This document shows, one piece after another, positions 1 through 11,132 of a stretch of 64,000 nucleotides of DNA (its first letter is position 1; each line of letters begins with the position of its first letter). The notes beneath the pieces are model-generated. The model saw only the letters and a program-made list of their open reading frames with translations, was not told where the DNA came from and did not search any database. The stretch spans positions 429,001 through 493,000 of the forward strand of contig WPIO01000154.1 in the NCBI GenBank assembly GCA_009760855.2, in the 5' to 3' direction. The DNA comes from Cristatella mucedo. Lineage: Eukaryota > Bryozoa > Phylactolaemata > Cristatellidae. The position numbers and the translations under genes are program-made.

Positions 1-842
1 GTGACGCAAGTTCGCCATCTTGCTGTGTGACGAACTTTCTCGCTTTAATTAGTGAAGATCAACACGACCTATCGCTACAAACATCAGGCTAGCCTGCCAG
101 ATCCAGCGTACGTCCCGCTTCTGCTGCATTTGAGAGCGTTTAGTGCGAGCAGCACGTGAGCCGTGCAGAAGGTCAGCGCGCTCGGCCCTCCGCCGCGGAC
201 TTACATTCCGCTTTCGGTTATGGTTACCTTTGAACTTGATCAGCCTCGTCTTGTCCTCTGCATTTTTCTGCCTCTTTTTTGGTGAGCATTCATGGGTCGG
301 AAGCTTCAAAGGAGCTGCAGCACTCGATCTCAGCACGAAATTGTCACGTGTACATCCTGAACAGCGGAAAAGCGTTGCTCTCACGATTGAGGAGGCCTAC
401 GCATCCATCCCAGACGTCGGGAGACCATCAGTGTGCAATGGCTACGCAGTGAACTAGAGTATGTAGCCGTGAGCAGAGCGGGGTGCCTCTACACTGTTGA
501 GGGTTCATTTCGCGCTCGCCAGTCGCGTTGTTAGTCTTAAGAGGCGTGCGATGCACGGATGTGTCTTTCAGGTTGAGCAAGAATACCCGTGGAAATCATT
601 AGGGTGCATTAGGTCACCAATGTAGTTGCATGGAACGCGTTCATTGTTCAAGCAGAAACCTGAACGGAAGAATCGTGTGCTGCAGCTGTCGAGTCCGAAC
701 TCTGTAAGTTACATTTAGCTTTACACGCCCCCCCCCCCGCGGTGTCCCTTTCTAATGCTGAATGGTTTGAATAGAAAAAAACAATAAACCAAAAAAAACA
801 TCATTTCGGTACGCAATACGTTCCATAATAAAACTGGGTGGA

Positions 843-845
<3 letters not shown>
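1..845. other. No supported feature
   Basis: Mixed sequence. An open stretch at 143-457 (104 codons) shows no domain and no gene context. A C10 run lies near 728. Confidence 0.6.
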
Positions 846-905
<60 letters not shown>

Positions 906-931
906 GTATGTATATATATATATATATATAC
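846..931. repeat. (TA)n microsatellite
   Basis: About 85 bp of TA/TATG dinucleotide repeats. Confidence 0.95.
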
Positions 932-1528
932 ATTAAGTACTTCGAAGAGATTCACCAGACTAAGGAGAGGTCTCCACTTGAATAGCTCGCCGAAGAACAA
1001 CGAAATCTTGCCGAAAGTACTTCACCTCAAGGAAATTACGTTTCGAAATACAAATATCTAATTAAGATTCAGAATATTGCATCGACGAGTAAAAATGGTT
1101 GTGTATGAATTCTATCCCCCTTATCAAGGTACCTGTTCGCCCTCGCCCCAATGGCGGCTGGTGTTTTACAGCTGATATCTCCATGGTGATCCATGGTTTA
1201 CTACAGACACAAAGCTAGCCAGGGAAAACTAAGCGAAGACTCGACAAAAAGCGTGCAAAAAATCAGGGTTGATGATGTCTATTGATTGAAATGCGAGGGC
1301 TATTTTAGCTCCCCGATAAATTCATCTTAGGTAAGGCCATGTTTAGCTTTTATCAAAACTTAGAGAATAACATATACTTTATAAAAAAATACTGATATCG
1401 ACCGCTAATCACCTCCTTAACCTTAAATTTAGGTCCTATCTCGGCGGAAGATTTCAGAGCGTTGATGTCAGCGGGCAGCAGTCATTTGAGGACCTTCTTG
1501 GGAAAGTGTTTCCCCGGGGATCTTCGCT
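932..1528. other. No supported feature
   Basis: AT-moderate sequence with no repeat or coding signal that I recognise. Confidence 0.6.
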
Positions 1529-2145
1529 TAATAATAATAATAATAATATATTTGTATAGCGCCATCTGAGAACTGAATCTCTTTCTAAGTACTTCACATG
1601 TGCTACTAGGGAAGCAGTATCAAGGTGCTGGTACACTTCTTTTCACAATTTTTACTCTTCTTCTTAATTTCTACTTCTTCAAGTTCTTTTCAGAATTTCT
1701 ACTCTTATCTCTTGCCGATGTAATCACCAAGCACAGTTTGATATTTAATTTTATTGCACAAACGACACGCAGCTGTAACTGTCCTTTGACTTCGTCCTGC
1801 CATCCGTCACGCTAAACTCTCTTAACTCCCTTGCAGCGCGTACTACTGAAATTCGCACTAGGATAGCAGCAAACATTCTCAAATTGAAACGAGGGTAAAA
1901 TAAACTAAATGGCTATGGGAAAACCGTGTGTTACTCAGAAATTGGAGAGAGCCAAAACCAAAATGGGCTCGGTCAGCATCTCGTCAACAGTGTCTGTACT
2001 CAATCTGAGCGGCGTCGTGTTACGAAGCAACCTTTCACCTGATGACGACACAAGCTCCGAAAATGAGTGTGCTTACAGTCAGCCACGAACCGCTGCGAAA
2101 AGGCTCGGACCGGCTCGGAAATGGATTCTGCAGATAAGCTGTTGC
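1529..2145. mobile_element. Old LINE-A-like relic with a tail remnant
   Basis: 1529-1617 is a minus-strand LINE tail (ATT repeats, TAGCGCCATCTGAGAACTG). From 1640 the plus strand holds a degraded coding relic: LADVITKHSL, then AMGKPCVTQKLERAKTKMGS and LRSNLSPDDDTSSENECAYS, matching LINE-A VMGKPSVIQRLERLTLKIGS and FQSDLSLDDHISSTVKSAYF. Confidence 0.68.
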
Positions 2146-2367
2146 ACGCGCTCGTGAAGTCGCGTCTAGATTTCCGTAACTCGTGACTCGCTCCTCCTGC
2201 TCGTGCGATGAGAAGCCCATCATGCGCTGCTCGCTGCAGACACACTGCTCTGCAGCGAGGCTCACCTGCCGTGGACGCCGCATCGCACTACCTACTCTTA
2301 ATTATTCTGGCCCGATTCCGTAGACAGACGGACGCTGCAGTACGCTGCAGAAACGCTACGCAGCTAC

Positions 2368-2369
<2 letters not shown>

Positions 2370-2398
<29 letters not shown>
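2370..2398. repeat. (GCC)n microsatellite
   Basis: About nine GCC units. Confidence 0.9.
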
Positions 2399-2587
2399 AG
2401 TGAGCCAGCTCAGTCATTGCAAACTTATATTCATCATTCGCACTTTCTGAATTACAATGGCCCGGATCCAATTGTGCGATAATCTATGGCCAAGGCAGCA
2501 TTACAGCCGCCAAGGCCATGTAGTACGCAGTGAATCCTGCTTCGCGAGTTAGCGCCTCAGCTGCTGAGCTGATTTGTGCTCTGCACC

Positions 2588-2735
<148 letters not shown>

Positions 2736-3157
2736 GGAAGACACAGAAAGACAGAGAGGGGCAGGGAGGGAGAAAGAGAAAGAGTGAGGAAGCTGGCCAC
2801 AGTCGAACGGATGTAAAACCTCCATCGCTGTGAAATAGACATCAGACTATGAATATGGAATCTCTACATCAAAGTATTGGCGCTCTTCGCTGCAACAGGG
2901 TTCCGCTACTTTCGCGGCAAACGAGTCGCCGGCCTCGATTCCAAAGGCTCAATGCTTCGCCGTTATTCGTTGCGTGTTGGCTCAGAGCGGAGCGGTTGTG
3001 AGCGCGGTGCTTGTGCTGTTTGAGGCCCAGTTCTGTCTGGAAGTGACGTAGTAGCCGTGACGAAAGCGGAAGCTAGAACGGAAGCCCTTTTTTATAACGA
3101 AGAATTTTGTTTTCAACAGCTGCACTAGCACTTTTGCGTGATCGTTGATTGGTCATG
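2736..3157. other. No supported feature
   Basis: Unique sequence between the GA/GACA repeat and the LINE-B fragment. Confidence 0.6.
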
Positions 3158-3535
3158 CAATGTAATGTATCGCCGTCAGTAACCCTACGAAGACACAGAG
3201 ACTAAGCGGAACTTTACGTAGGAGAGTTTGTAGCCAAGAGACCTCACCTTACGCAACAAAGAGAAAGTAAGAAGCATTGCTGAGTCATCAGGGCAGTTTC
3301 GGTAGTGAGTAGCATTGAAGTGGCAGCTCAAGACGGCTAGACAGGATGTACCATAGTTGGCAGCTCAGGAGATTAAATTTCGTTGCGTAAGAATTGTGGA
3401 GGTGAGTTCCACAGTCTAGGACCTGCAGAGCAAAAGCTTCTGTCGCCAATGGTCTTTAAGTGAAGAAACGGAACATCATTTATTATCCATAGAGGACTTG
3501 AGGGCACGATCAGGCTGAAACTGATGCAGCACTTT
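3158..3535 (-). mobile_element. LINE-B 3'UTR fragment
   Basis: Minus-strand copy from ATGTAATGTATCGCCGTCAG to the CTGATGCAGCACTTTTAC end of the coding region, aligned by eye to the 3'UTR of the 18.7-19.1 kb copy. Confidence 0.82.
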
Positions 3536-4179
3536 TACGATTAACCAATCAACCTGGACTTGTGCAGGTTGCGACTTTTGGTACACGCAAATGAGAAAAA
3601 TCCTGTCGGAAACAGAAAGAGATAAGCTTTAAAGACTCATTCGAACTCGAAGTGGGCAACACGGGATAGTATGGTGCATTACCTGAACGCACCTGAGTCT
3701 GAGTCGTGAAGTCTGAGTCGTGAAGTGCGAGCAGTTTATAACCTTGAACTCAGACTCAGCGAGCTAGACGTGGACTCGGACGTTGTTGTCCCAATGCAAA
3801 GATATATATTTATGTCTACTTCGCCGTACGTAGCTCCACAAGACAACGAAGACACAGTGACGCACTAGAGAGTCTTCGACAGCGCCACTCAGAGCTCAGG
3901 AGCGGTGAAAGGCAGGGTTCACGATCGTCTTCATCGGCGCCACCGGGCAGCGTCGGCTCGAGCACTGGGGGCGCAAATGTAAATCGCCTGGATCGAGACT
4001 ACGCTTTCTTAGGCCAAGATCGAGGCAAATGAACTGTTTTTGGGCAGCTTTCTATGCGTATAAACAATGGTAGCCAATAGACACGAGATCCAAGCACAGA
4101 AGCAACTGACTTCCATGCTCGCTCCTAAAATTTATGCAAAGAACAAGATTTGCATAACTTGAGAAGTGGCTAGAAATTT
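3536..4179. other. No supported feature
   Basis: Unique sequence apart from the small duplication at 3690-3726. Confidence 0.6.
3690..3726. repeat. Short tandem duplication
   Basis: GTCTGAGTCGTGAA occurs twice in succession. Confidence 0.8.
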
Positions 4180-4970
4180 TGTAATAATAATAATTCACTT
4201 GATAAAGCGCCCTCATAGAACTCTCTCTTTCTAGGCGCTTTACATTTGCCAAAGGGAAATGCAACTGAATGGTAAGTAATATCTTGCTTGATACACAACA
4301 TGAATAACATGGTTAGGGGTGACATGCACAGGATCAGCATGCAAATGTGGTTACTGGCAGCATGCACAGTGTCAGCACGCATAAGCACATCAAGAACGAA
4401 TAACAGGGACCCACTAAATGCTGTCCTAAATAGGTGTTTTTAAGTTCTTTTTAAATGTGGTCAAGTCAGGGGATGTTCTGATGCAAGTCGGGAGGGAGTT
4501 CCAGGCTTTGGGACCATACGAACTAATTACTCGGTCTCCAAAGGATTTAAGGTGTGTACGAGGTATTGGTAAACTGTTGGATTCCGAAAAGCGGGAGGTA
4601 CGAGGCTTGGCCTGATGGGGGAGTAGATCTGAGAGATAGGCTGGAGCCAAAGAATAATGTGACCTAAAAGTGAGCGACAAAACCTTGAAGTCGATCCGTT
4701 GCTTGACTGGTAGCCAGTGCAGGTCGGCGAGAAGTGGTGTGATGTGGCAACTGCGACTCTCACGACAGAGAAGCCTAGCTGCGGAGTTTTGCACCAGCTA
4801 CAATCGCCTGATTGCATATGTCGGTAGGCCAGTAAGCAGTGAGTTGCAGAAGTCGAGACGGAAAGTCACGAATTCATGGACCAACTTGGACATGGTGTGC
4901 TTATCTAAACAAGCCCGAATTTTAGCAATGTTATGTAGATGAAAGTAGGCAGATTTGACTGTGGCTAGAA
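4180..4970 (-). mobile_element. LINE-A 3' portion
   Basis: Minus-strand copy with its (ATT)n tail at 4183 and the LINE-A 3' end. An open piece at 4426-4794 (122 codons) encodes the conserved post-RT region (CHITPLLADLHWLPVKQRID, SYGPKAWNSLPTCIRTSP). 5'-truncated. Confidence 0.9.
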
Positions 4971-5041
4971 ATTTTCATATTGAACATTGAGCAATCGCGA
5001 TACGACCGATCGCGCTTGTGTATGACCAACCCAGTCAGATA

Positions 5042-5540
5042 CCTTTTAGCCCCACGGCTCGGCTCCTCCATACTTGGCTGAACTGTTCCGCTAGTTCTAG
5101 CCTCGTCATGCCCTCAGGTTCTGTATGGACAATAAATTAGCTGCTCCATTCTTCCGCTTAAAGACAGTTGGCGACAGAAGCTTTAGCTCTGCTGGTCCTA
5201 GACTGTGGAACTTGCTTCCACAAAGCTTCCAGCTTCTTACGAAATGACAACTACTCTCCTACTGCCAACTATGGCTCATCACTTTCAGTGGTCCTGAGCT
5301 GCTACTTTCATGCTACTCACTACCTCAACAGCTCTCCTGACTCTGCTATGCTTCCCACTTTCTCTTTGTTGCGTGAGATGAAGTCTGCTGGCTACCGAAT
5401 GCGTTCCGAAAGCCGCTTAGGCTGTGAGTGCGCTATAAAAAAACTCTCCTGCGTAACACCCACATAGTCTTTGTGGCTTCGTGGAGTTACTGACGGCGAT
5501 ACATTACATTCCAATAAATTTCCTCGTATCTTGTGGCTAA
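5042..5540 (+). mobile_element. LINE-B 3' fragment
   Basis: Begins near the end of the coding region (CTTGGCTGAACTGTTCCGC) and continues through the LINE-B 3'UTR to CGATACATTACATTCC. The SINE at 5541-5720 follows immediately; the same junction occurs at 24.6 kb. Confidence 0.85.
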
Positions 5541-5720
5541 CTTCTTTTCATGCTCCTGGGTCTTAGCCCAGGGGCTAGGTGCTCGCTCTCTTCACGACCC
5601 GGGTCGTGGGTTCGAGTCCTGCGGTGGCCAATCCTTTATTGGCCACTGCAAACGGTGGTGATAGCCGTGAATGCTCATCTGCCACTATATAAATGAGCCT
5701 GTTAAATCAACTAACCTTTC
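5541..5720 (+). mobile_element. tRNA-derived SINE (LINE-B-linked variant)
   Basis: Box A-like TAGCCCAGGGGCTAGGTGC, box B GGGTTCGAGTCC, body CTTTATTGGCCACTGCAAACGG and 3' part CCTGTTAAATCAACTAACC. The head carries a small hairpin (CCTGGG..CCCAGG). The same variant lies at 24613-24770 after the same LINE-B end. Confidence 0.85.
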
Positions 5721-5792
5721 TATCTTTTCTAAGATCTTGCTAGTTTCAGCAAAATCAAGTACAACTCAGCTGATCCAACAGCCACATTTATA

Positions 5793-7605
5793 CTGGTGAG
5801 CCGTGATGGCACACTAGGTAAGGTGGTTGCTTTTCACGACCTTGGTCCCAAGGTCGTGGGTTCAAATCTTGCGGTGGGCATTCCTTTATTGCCGCTTGCT
5901 TCTCAAGAAAGCTACACTAGACCAAGAGAACTTAAGCAACTACCGCCCAGTCTCCCTTCTACCATTCCTATCAAAGACACTGGAACGGGTCGTGGCAGAC
6001 CAGTTGAACTCATATATCGAAACCTCACACCTTGCTAGTAAGTTCCGGTCTGGCTTTAGAGCTAATCACTTCAGAGTCAGCTTTGCTTAGGGTATACAAC
6101 GACCTACTTAAGAATGCAGACAAGGGTAGAGTGTCTCTGCTTGTTTTGCTTGATCTTTTGGCAGCTTTTGATACGATCGATCACAAAGTTCTTCTAGAGC
6201 GCTTCTCATCTCGCCGGTGCATCACTGGCACTGCTCTGCAGTGGTTAAGGTCCTATCTCAGTGGGAGATCCTAGAGTATTGACGTGAATGGACCAAGATC
6301 ATCTGAAGTACCTCTGAAATATGGAGTACCTCAGGGCTCCGTGCTAGGTCCGGTTCTTTTCACGGTTTATACTCTCCCTCTTGCTGATGTGATTGCCAAG
6401 CACAATCTAGGCTTTCACTTCTATGCGGATGACACTCAGTTGTACCTTTGCTTTGATCCCTCCCAGCCTTCGAGCACCTCAAATTCTCTAAACTCACTAG
6501 CTGCATGCATTGATGACATCCGCACATGGATGGCAGCAAATTTTTTAAAACTAAACGATGATAAAACTAACTTGCTAGTTATGGGAGAACCCAGCGTGAT
6601 TCAGAGATTGGAAAGGCTGACTCTCAAAATAAGCTCTGACAGCATATCTCCAGTTGAATCAGCTCGAAATCTAGGTGTCATATTCCAAAGCGACCTCTCG
6701 TTAGACGACCATATCAGCTCCACAGTCAAATCCGCCTATTTTCAGCTTCATAACATTGCTAAAATTCGGGCTTGGTTAGATAAGGATACCACATCTAAGT
6801 TGGTCCATGCATTCGTGACATCCCGTCTCGACTTCTGCAACTCACTGCTTACTGGCCTACCAGCATGTGCGATCAGGCGATTGCAGCTGGTGCAAAACTC
6901 TGCAGCTAGGCTTGTCTGTCGTGAGCGTCGCAGTTGCCACATTACTCCACTTCTCGCCGACCTGCACTGGCTACCAGTCAAGCAACGGATTGACTTCAAG
7001 GTTTTGTCGCTCATTTTAGGTCCCTTCATTCTATGGCTCTAGCCTATCTCTCAGATATACTGCCCCATCAGGCCAAGCATCGTACTACCCGCTTTTCGGA
7101 ATCCAACAGTCTACAAATACCTTGTACAAACCTTAAATCCTTTGGAGACCGTGCATTTTGTTCGTATGCTCCCAAAGCGTGGAACTCCCTCCCGACCTGC
7201 GTCAGAACATCCCCTGACCTGACCACATTTAAAAGGAACTTAAAAACACACATATTTAGGACAGTATATAGTGGGTCCCCGTGATTCGTGCTTCACGTGC
7301 TTATGCGTGCTGACACTGTGCATGCTGCATGCTGCCAGCAACCACATTTGCATGCTGACCCTGTGCATGTGCTAACCCACGTGCTAACCATATTATTCAT
7401 TTTGTTTGTTTTTCAAGCATGATTTTATTTACCATTCAATTGCATTTCACTTTGCAGCAAATGTAAAGCGCCTAGAAAGAGATTGAGTTCTCTGAGGGCG
7501 CTTTATCAAGTGCATTATTATTATGCAAGCGGTGGCGATAACCGTAAGGCCCTTCTGTCGATTAGCAAAAGAGGCCATTGAATCAGCTAGTATTTATAAA
7601 TTTAT
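5793..7605 (+). mobile_element. tRNA-derived SINE split by LINE-A
   Basis: The left part (5793-5897) has box A TGGCACACTAGGTAAGG and box B GGGTTCAAATC and runs to CTTTATTGCCGCTTGC. The right part (7524-7605) resumes with TGCAAGCGGTGGCGATAACC and the family 3' end through AATCAGCTAG. The SINE is therefore older than the LINE-A at 5896-7523. The duplicated target is short (TGC). Confidence 0.88.
5896..7523 (+). mobile_element. LINE-A, 5'-truncated copy nested in a SINE
   Basis: L2/CR1-type element encoding, in broken frames, the end of the linker (KKATLDQENLSNYRPVSLLP) and the reverse transcriptase (LDLLAAFDTIDHKVLLERF, YGVPQGSVLGPVLF, FHFYADDTQLYL, LNDDKTNLLVM). The downstream ADLHWLPVKQRIDFK and FGDRAFCSYAPKAWNSLPT region follows. 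The longest open piece is 6284-7042 (252 codons) and keeps YADD. A TAG interrupts YLSGRS at about 6272. The 3' end is AAAGCGCCTAGAAAGAG..GGGCGCTTTATCAAGTGC(ATT)n. Older SINE halves flank it on both sides. Confidence 0.93.
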
Positions 7606-7609
7606 ATTA

Positions 7610-7735
7610 GCTTCAGAAGAGCCTTGGCGGCTATCACCCTGATTTCAGCAGGCAATAAAGAATTGTCTGCTGCAGGACTCGAACCACGACCTGAATCGTG
7701 AAGAGCGAGCACCTTCCACCTCGGATAAGACCCAC
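7610..7735 (-). mobile_element. tRNA-derived SINE, minus strand
   Basis: The reverse complement shows a box B-like GGTCGTGGTTCGAGTCCTGC, then CTTTATTGCC and the 3' part GGTGATAGCCGCCAAGG. It lies almost directly after the previous SINE, in the opposite orientation. Confidence 0.8.
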
Positions 7736-8689
7736 GTTCGAAATTCACACAAACGTCTGACCATGCAAGAGCAGCCAGTGTTGACCGGCACAAGATTGTA
7801 CTTCTTGGCAATGGAGTTTATATTCACGGTTCGAGCGTTACTCGCGCTTGCATTCACTAGCGTCATCCGACGTGTTATATATGTGCTGGCATGCTAGTCT
7901 GCGGGATTGCGGCAGTTGCAAGATATTATCAGCGGGTCTCGCATTATGATTAATAGAATTAAGATCTGTCAAAATCTCTGGCTTTTATAACATATAAGGG
8001 TAACTGAAGTGACCGGTGGTCAGTTTTCCGCGAGTTCCTGTCCAGCCTCGGTCCTGAGTAATGCTTGTGTTATAAACGGCCTGCGACGGCTTCTGCGTCC
8101 AAACGAAACTAGTTCCGTGGACGCAGCGCTCGTAGCGGCGACGCTAGTCCTTGCCGATTGACGATACCGATATGATATCATAATAATAAAATAGAATAAA
8201 TTAATGATAATAAATAATAAAATACTATTATAATAAATAATAATGTACTATAATTATTTATAATATAATAGACACTAAAATACCGGTGAAGCGGCGAGCC
8301 TTGGAATGCAGATGCAACGATGCCGTACCTTTAGAGCGTAGAAGTCTATGGGACAGCGACGGAGACTTGAAGGCGACTATTGTGTCAGCCATTGTGCGCA
8401 GCAATTCTCGCGCGGTGCCCCGACTCGCGAAGCTCCAGCCTCGAGTGCAACTTCCACACTGGCTCAACGCCTAGAACGCAATTCCTGCCTTGCTCAAAGT
8501 CTTGAGCGCAGCTGACTTCCTATTGCATCACTTAGGCTTTGATGACGCCGAACCGTGGATTATGACATAACCGAATCCTGGGCTTGTTAATTAAGGAAAC
8601 CACGAGTACTATTTTCGCAGTCATAATGTGGGTGTTCTAGCGTGCCGCCGTTCATCGCTGTTCTGCAGCTCCTCTGCAGCCTCGTTCCC
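7736..8689. other. No supported gene; AT-rich patch
   Basis: Includes an ATA/TAA-rich stretch at 8170-8280. Short open frames only. Confidence 0.6.
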
Positions 8690-9021
8690 GTCCAGCCTCG
8701 TTGCCGGTGACATGCAAGCTGTCGCGCTGATGTACATGCGGCGAGAAAGGACGTGGACATTTAACGAGGTTTCAGCGCGTCGTGCGCTGCCATCGTCTGC
8801 ACGCCTGCGTGCACTAGAGCTTCTTCGATTAATCGTCGGCAGCGCTGCTCCAAGTGTCCAGCCTCGTTGCCGGTGACATGCAAGCTGTCGCGCTGATGTA
8901 CATGCGGCGAGAAAGGACGTGGACATTTAACGAGGTTTCAGCGCGTCGTGCGCTGCCATCGTCTGCACGCCTGCGTGCACTAGAGCTTCTTCGATTAATC
9001 GTCGGCAGCGCTGCTCCAAGT
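8690..9021. repeat. Perfect 2 x 166-bp tandem duplication
   Basis: 8690-8855 and 8856-9021 look identical base for base by eye (GTCCAGCCTCGTTGCCGGTG through GCTGCTCCAAGT). No coding function recognised. Confidence 0.95.
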
Positions 9022-9170
9022 GCCGCGCCAGTTCGTCTAGTATCGGTTGCCTTGACCTTACCTTTTTGGTCGCCAGCCGCGAGGTCGATCACCCGTTACG
9101 TGTGCACATATTTCGCTCGAAGGATATTAATGTCGGTAGCCGCTTCATGCGTTCGTAAAGCTGCCTGCAC

Positions 9171-9172
<2 letters not shown>

Positions 9173-9225
<53 letters not shown>

Positions 9226-9255
9226 AAGAGAGAGAGAGAGACAGGGAGAAAGAGA
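9173..9255. repeat. (GA)n microsatellite
   Basis: GA tract with one TAAA interruption. Confidence 0.95.
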
Positions 9256-9429
9256 GAGTGGTGAGGTTTGAGCTATGAATTTGCGCATGTCGGACAACAG
9301 CGTCGTAATTGTGCATAGCGCCTCAGCGAGCCATTCTTTTATCCTGTGCGCTTTGCTTACTGGTGCATTGATCGAGTGCTACTTAACGGGCATCCTGCTA
9401 ACGAGCGGCCGTGAGTCTTTTGCGTACTT

Positions 9430-9565
9430 TTGCATGCCCTTTTGAGAAGGATAACATGCGTTTATCAATGCTTGATCATCGTTTTACTTGCAGCAACTTG
9501 TCAAGCGCCTGAATAGAGATTAAGTTCTGCCACGGCGCTGTACGTAGGATAATACAATATTATTA
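9430..9565 (+). mobile_element. L2-like tail remnant
   Basis: TTGCAGCAACTTGTCAAGCGCCTGAATAGAGATTAAGTTCT and GGCGCTGTACG followed by ATT-rich sequence: the terminal block of the LINE-A-like 3' end. Confidence 0.65.
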
Positions 9566-9924
9566 CTGTTGTCATTAATATTATTATTAAAAATTATTAC
9601 CAATATTTTTACATCTCTGTGCATGAACTACTGCGAAAATTTTATCAATGGATGCGTATCCGCCCTTATCCTGGGCCGGCGACAGCGCCTGGTCTGTTAC
9701 CCATCGTACGTATGGCATTGCACTGCGAAAGGTACGCAGAGTTATTCGTGCGGTTGCCTCCAAGAGAAGAGAGCGACATCCGCGCGTGCATTCACTCGTA
9801 GCGTCTAGAACTCAAGCGAAGCTCTCGCCATTACACCGGCGACGGTCCCTTTACCAAGTATTCAAACGCAGTTGATTTAAAAAGCTCTTTGCGTGCGTGA
9901 GTGCGTATGTGAGAGCACCTTTCG

Positions 9925-10200
9925 GTAGTCAACCAAACTCATCTCACGCAAACAAAGAGCAAGTGAGAAGCATAGCTGAGTCAGGGAAGCAGTCGAGGTA
10001 GTGAGTAGCATGGAAGTAGCAGCTCAGGACGGCTGGAAAGGATGTGCCATAGTCTGCAGACGGGGAGTAGTTGACGTTGCGAAAGAATTGTGGAGGCGAG
10101 ATCCACAGTCTAGGACCTGCAGAGCTAATGCTTCTGTCGCCAACGGTCTTTAAGCGGAGGAATGGAGCAGCTAATTTATTGTTCATGCACGGCACTCAGG
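9925..10200 (-). mobile_element. LINE-B 3'UTR fragment
   Basis: The reverse complement contains the LINE-B 3'UTR blocks AGACTATGGC, AGACCGTTGGCGACAGAAGC and GACTGTGGATCTCG. Truncated on both sides. Confidence 0.78.
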
Positions 10201-10673
10201 GTCACCTCGTTTCGTAAATTAGCTATAGCGGCGCTTGAACTCAAGTCCTCGCCGCAAGCGAAGCGCATGCTGCGGGCACGCTGCGGGCACGCCCTCCACA
10301 GATGCCGGACAAATGCCGGCGGAGCTGGTGCCTTTAAGCACCTCACAGCGAGTCGCAGACGCTGCATCGATGCACAGCAGCAGGCTTGCCGACGCTAGCG
10401 AAGCAAGGCAGAAATCAAGCGCGCCCTTCACCTTCGTACAACGAGTCGCATTCGCGAGCGTTGAGGAGTCTATTCGACGGCCGCAGAGACGGCGACAGTT
10501 GTACTGCACCAGCCATAGCGTACAGCCGCCGACTGGTTGGAAACCGTAAGTACAACAGGCTGACCGTCACTATAGATATCTTGTTCGTGAGGTCTAAACC
10601 GTAGATTTTGACAGGCTGCACCTGGTTACTAATGCTTACATTATCAGGCGCAGCTAATAATTTCTACAACCAT
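10201..10673. other. No supported feature
   Basis: GC-rich. Contains the small duplication CTGCGGGCACG x2 near 10270. Open frames on both strands lack domains. Confidence 0.55.
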
Positions 10674-10679
10674 CACAAT

Positions 10680-10897
10680 ATAATAATAATAATACTGCAC
10701 TTGATAAAGCGTCCTCAGAGAACTCAATCTTTTTCTAGGCGCTTTATGTTTGCTGCAAAGGGAAATGCAATTGAACGGGGAGTAATATCATGCTTGATAA
10801 ACAACATGAATAACGTGGGTAGGGGTGACATGCACAGGGTCAGCATGCAAATGTGGTTAGTGGCAGCATGCACAGTGTGAGCGTGCATAAGCACAAT
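10680..10897 (-). mobile_element. LINE-A 3' tail copy
   Basis: A 215-bp minus-strand tail copy with (ATT)n and the LINE-A 3' end. CACAAT flanks it at 10674-10679 and 10892-10897, probably the target duplication overlapping element microhomology. Confidence 0.85.
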
Positions 10898-10914
10898 CTA
10901 TCCGCTTTGGGATG

Positions 10915-11132
10915 CACAAGTTTCCCAATGCAACGAAATGTAACGTATCTCCGTCTGTAATTCCACAAAGCCACAAAGGCTACGTGGGCATTAAGCAGGA
11001 GAGTTTTGTGTAGCGCATTCACAAGCCTGAGCGGTTTTTGGTACGCATTCGGTAGCCAACGGACTTCTTTAAACGAAACAGAGAGAAAGTGGGAAGCGTA
11101 GCGGAGTCAAGAGAGTAGTTGAGGTAGGTACA
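10915..11132 (-). mobile_element. LINE-B 3'UTR fragment
   Basis: Minus-strand LINE-B 3' end: AATGTAACGTATCTCCGTCTGT, then CCACAAAGCCACAAAGGC and the GAGAAAGTGGGAAGCGTAGC block. Confidence 0.78.

Noticed and set aside
1-60. Weak similarity between the window start and about 31790-31850 (ATCTTGCT..TGACG..TTAATTAG)
   Set aside because: Too short and gapped to claim as a repeat without an alignment score.
5541-5720. Possible tRNA genes, from box A/box B motifs seen here and at about a dozen other places
   Set aside because: Each continues into the same ~90-bp non-tRNA body and 3' end, and the cloverleaf arms do not pair well; they are tRNA-derived SINEs.
6284-7042. Reverse-transcriptase frames as host genes or a retrovirus
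   Set aside because: No LTRs, gag, protease or integrase; the AP-type endonuclease, YADD motif and (ATT)n tails are those of L2/CR1-type LINEs.
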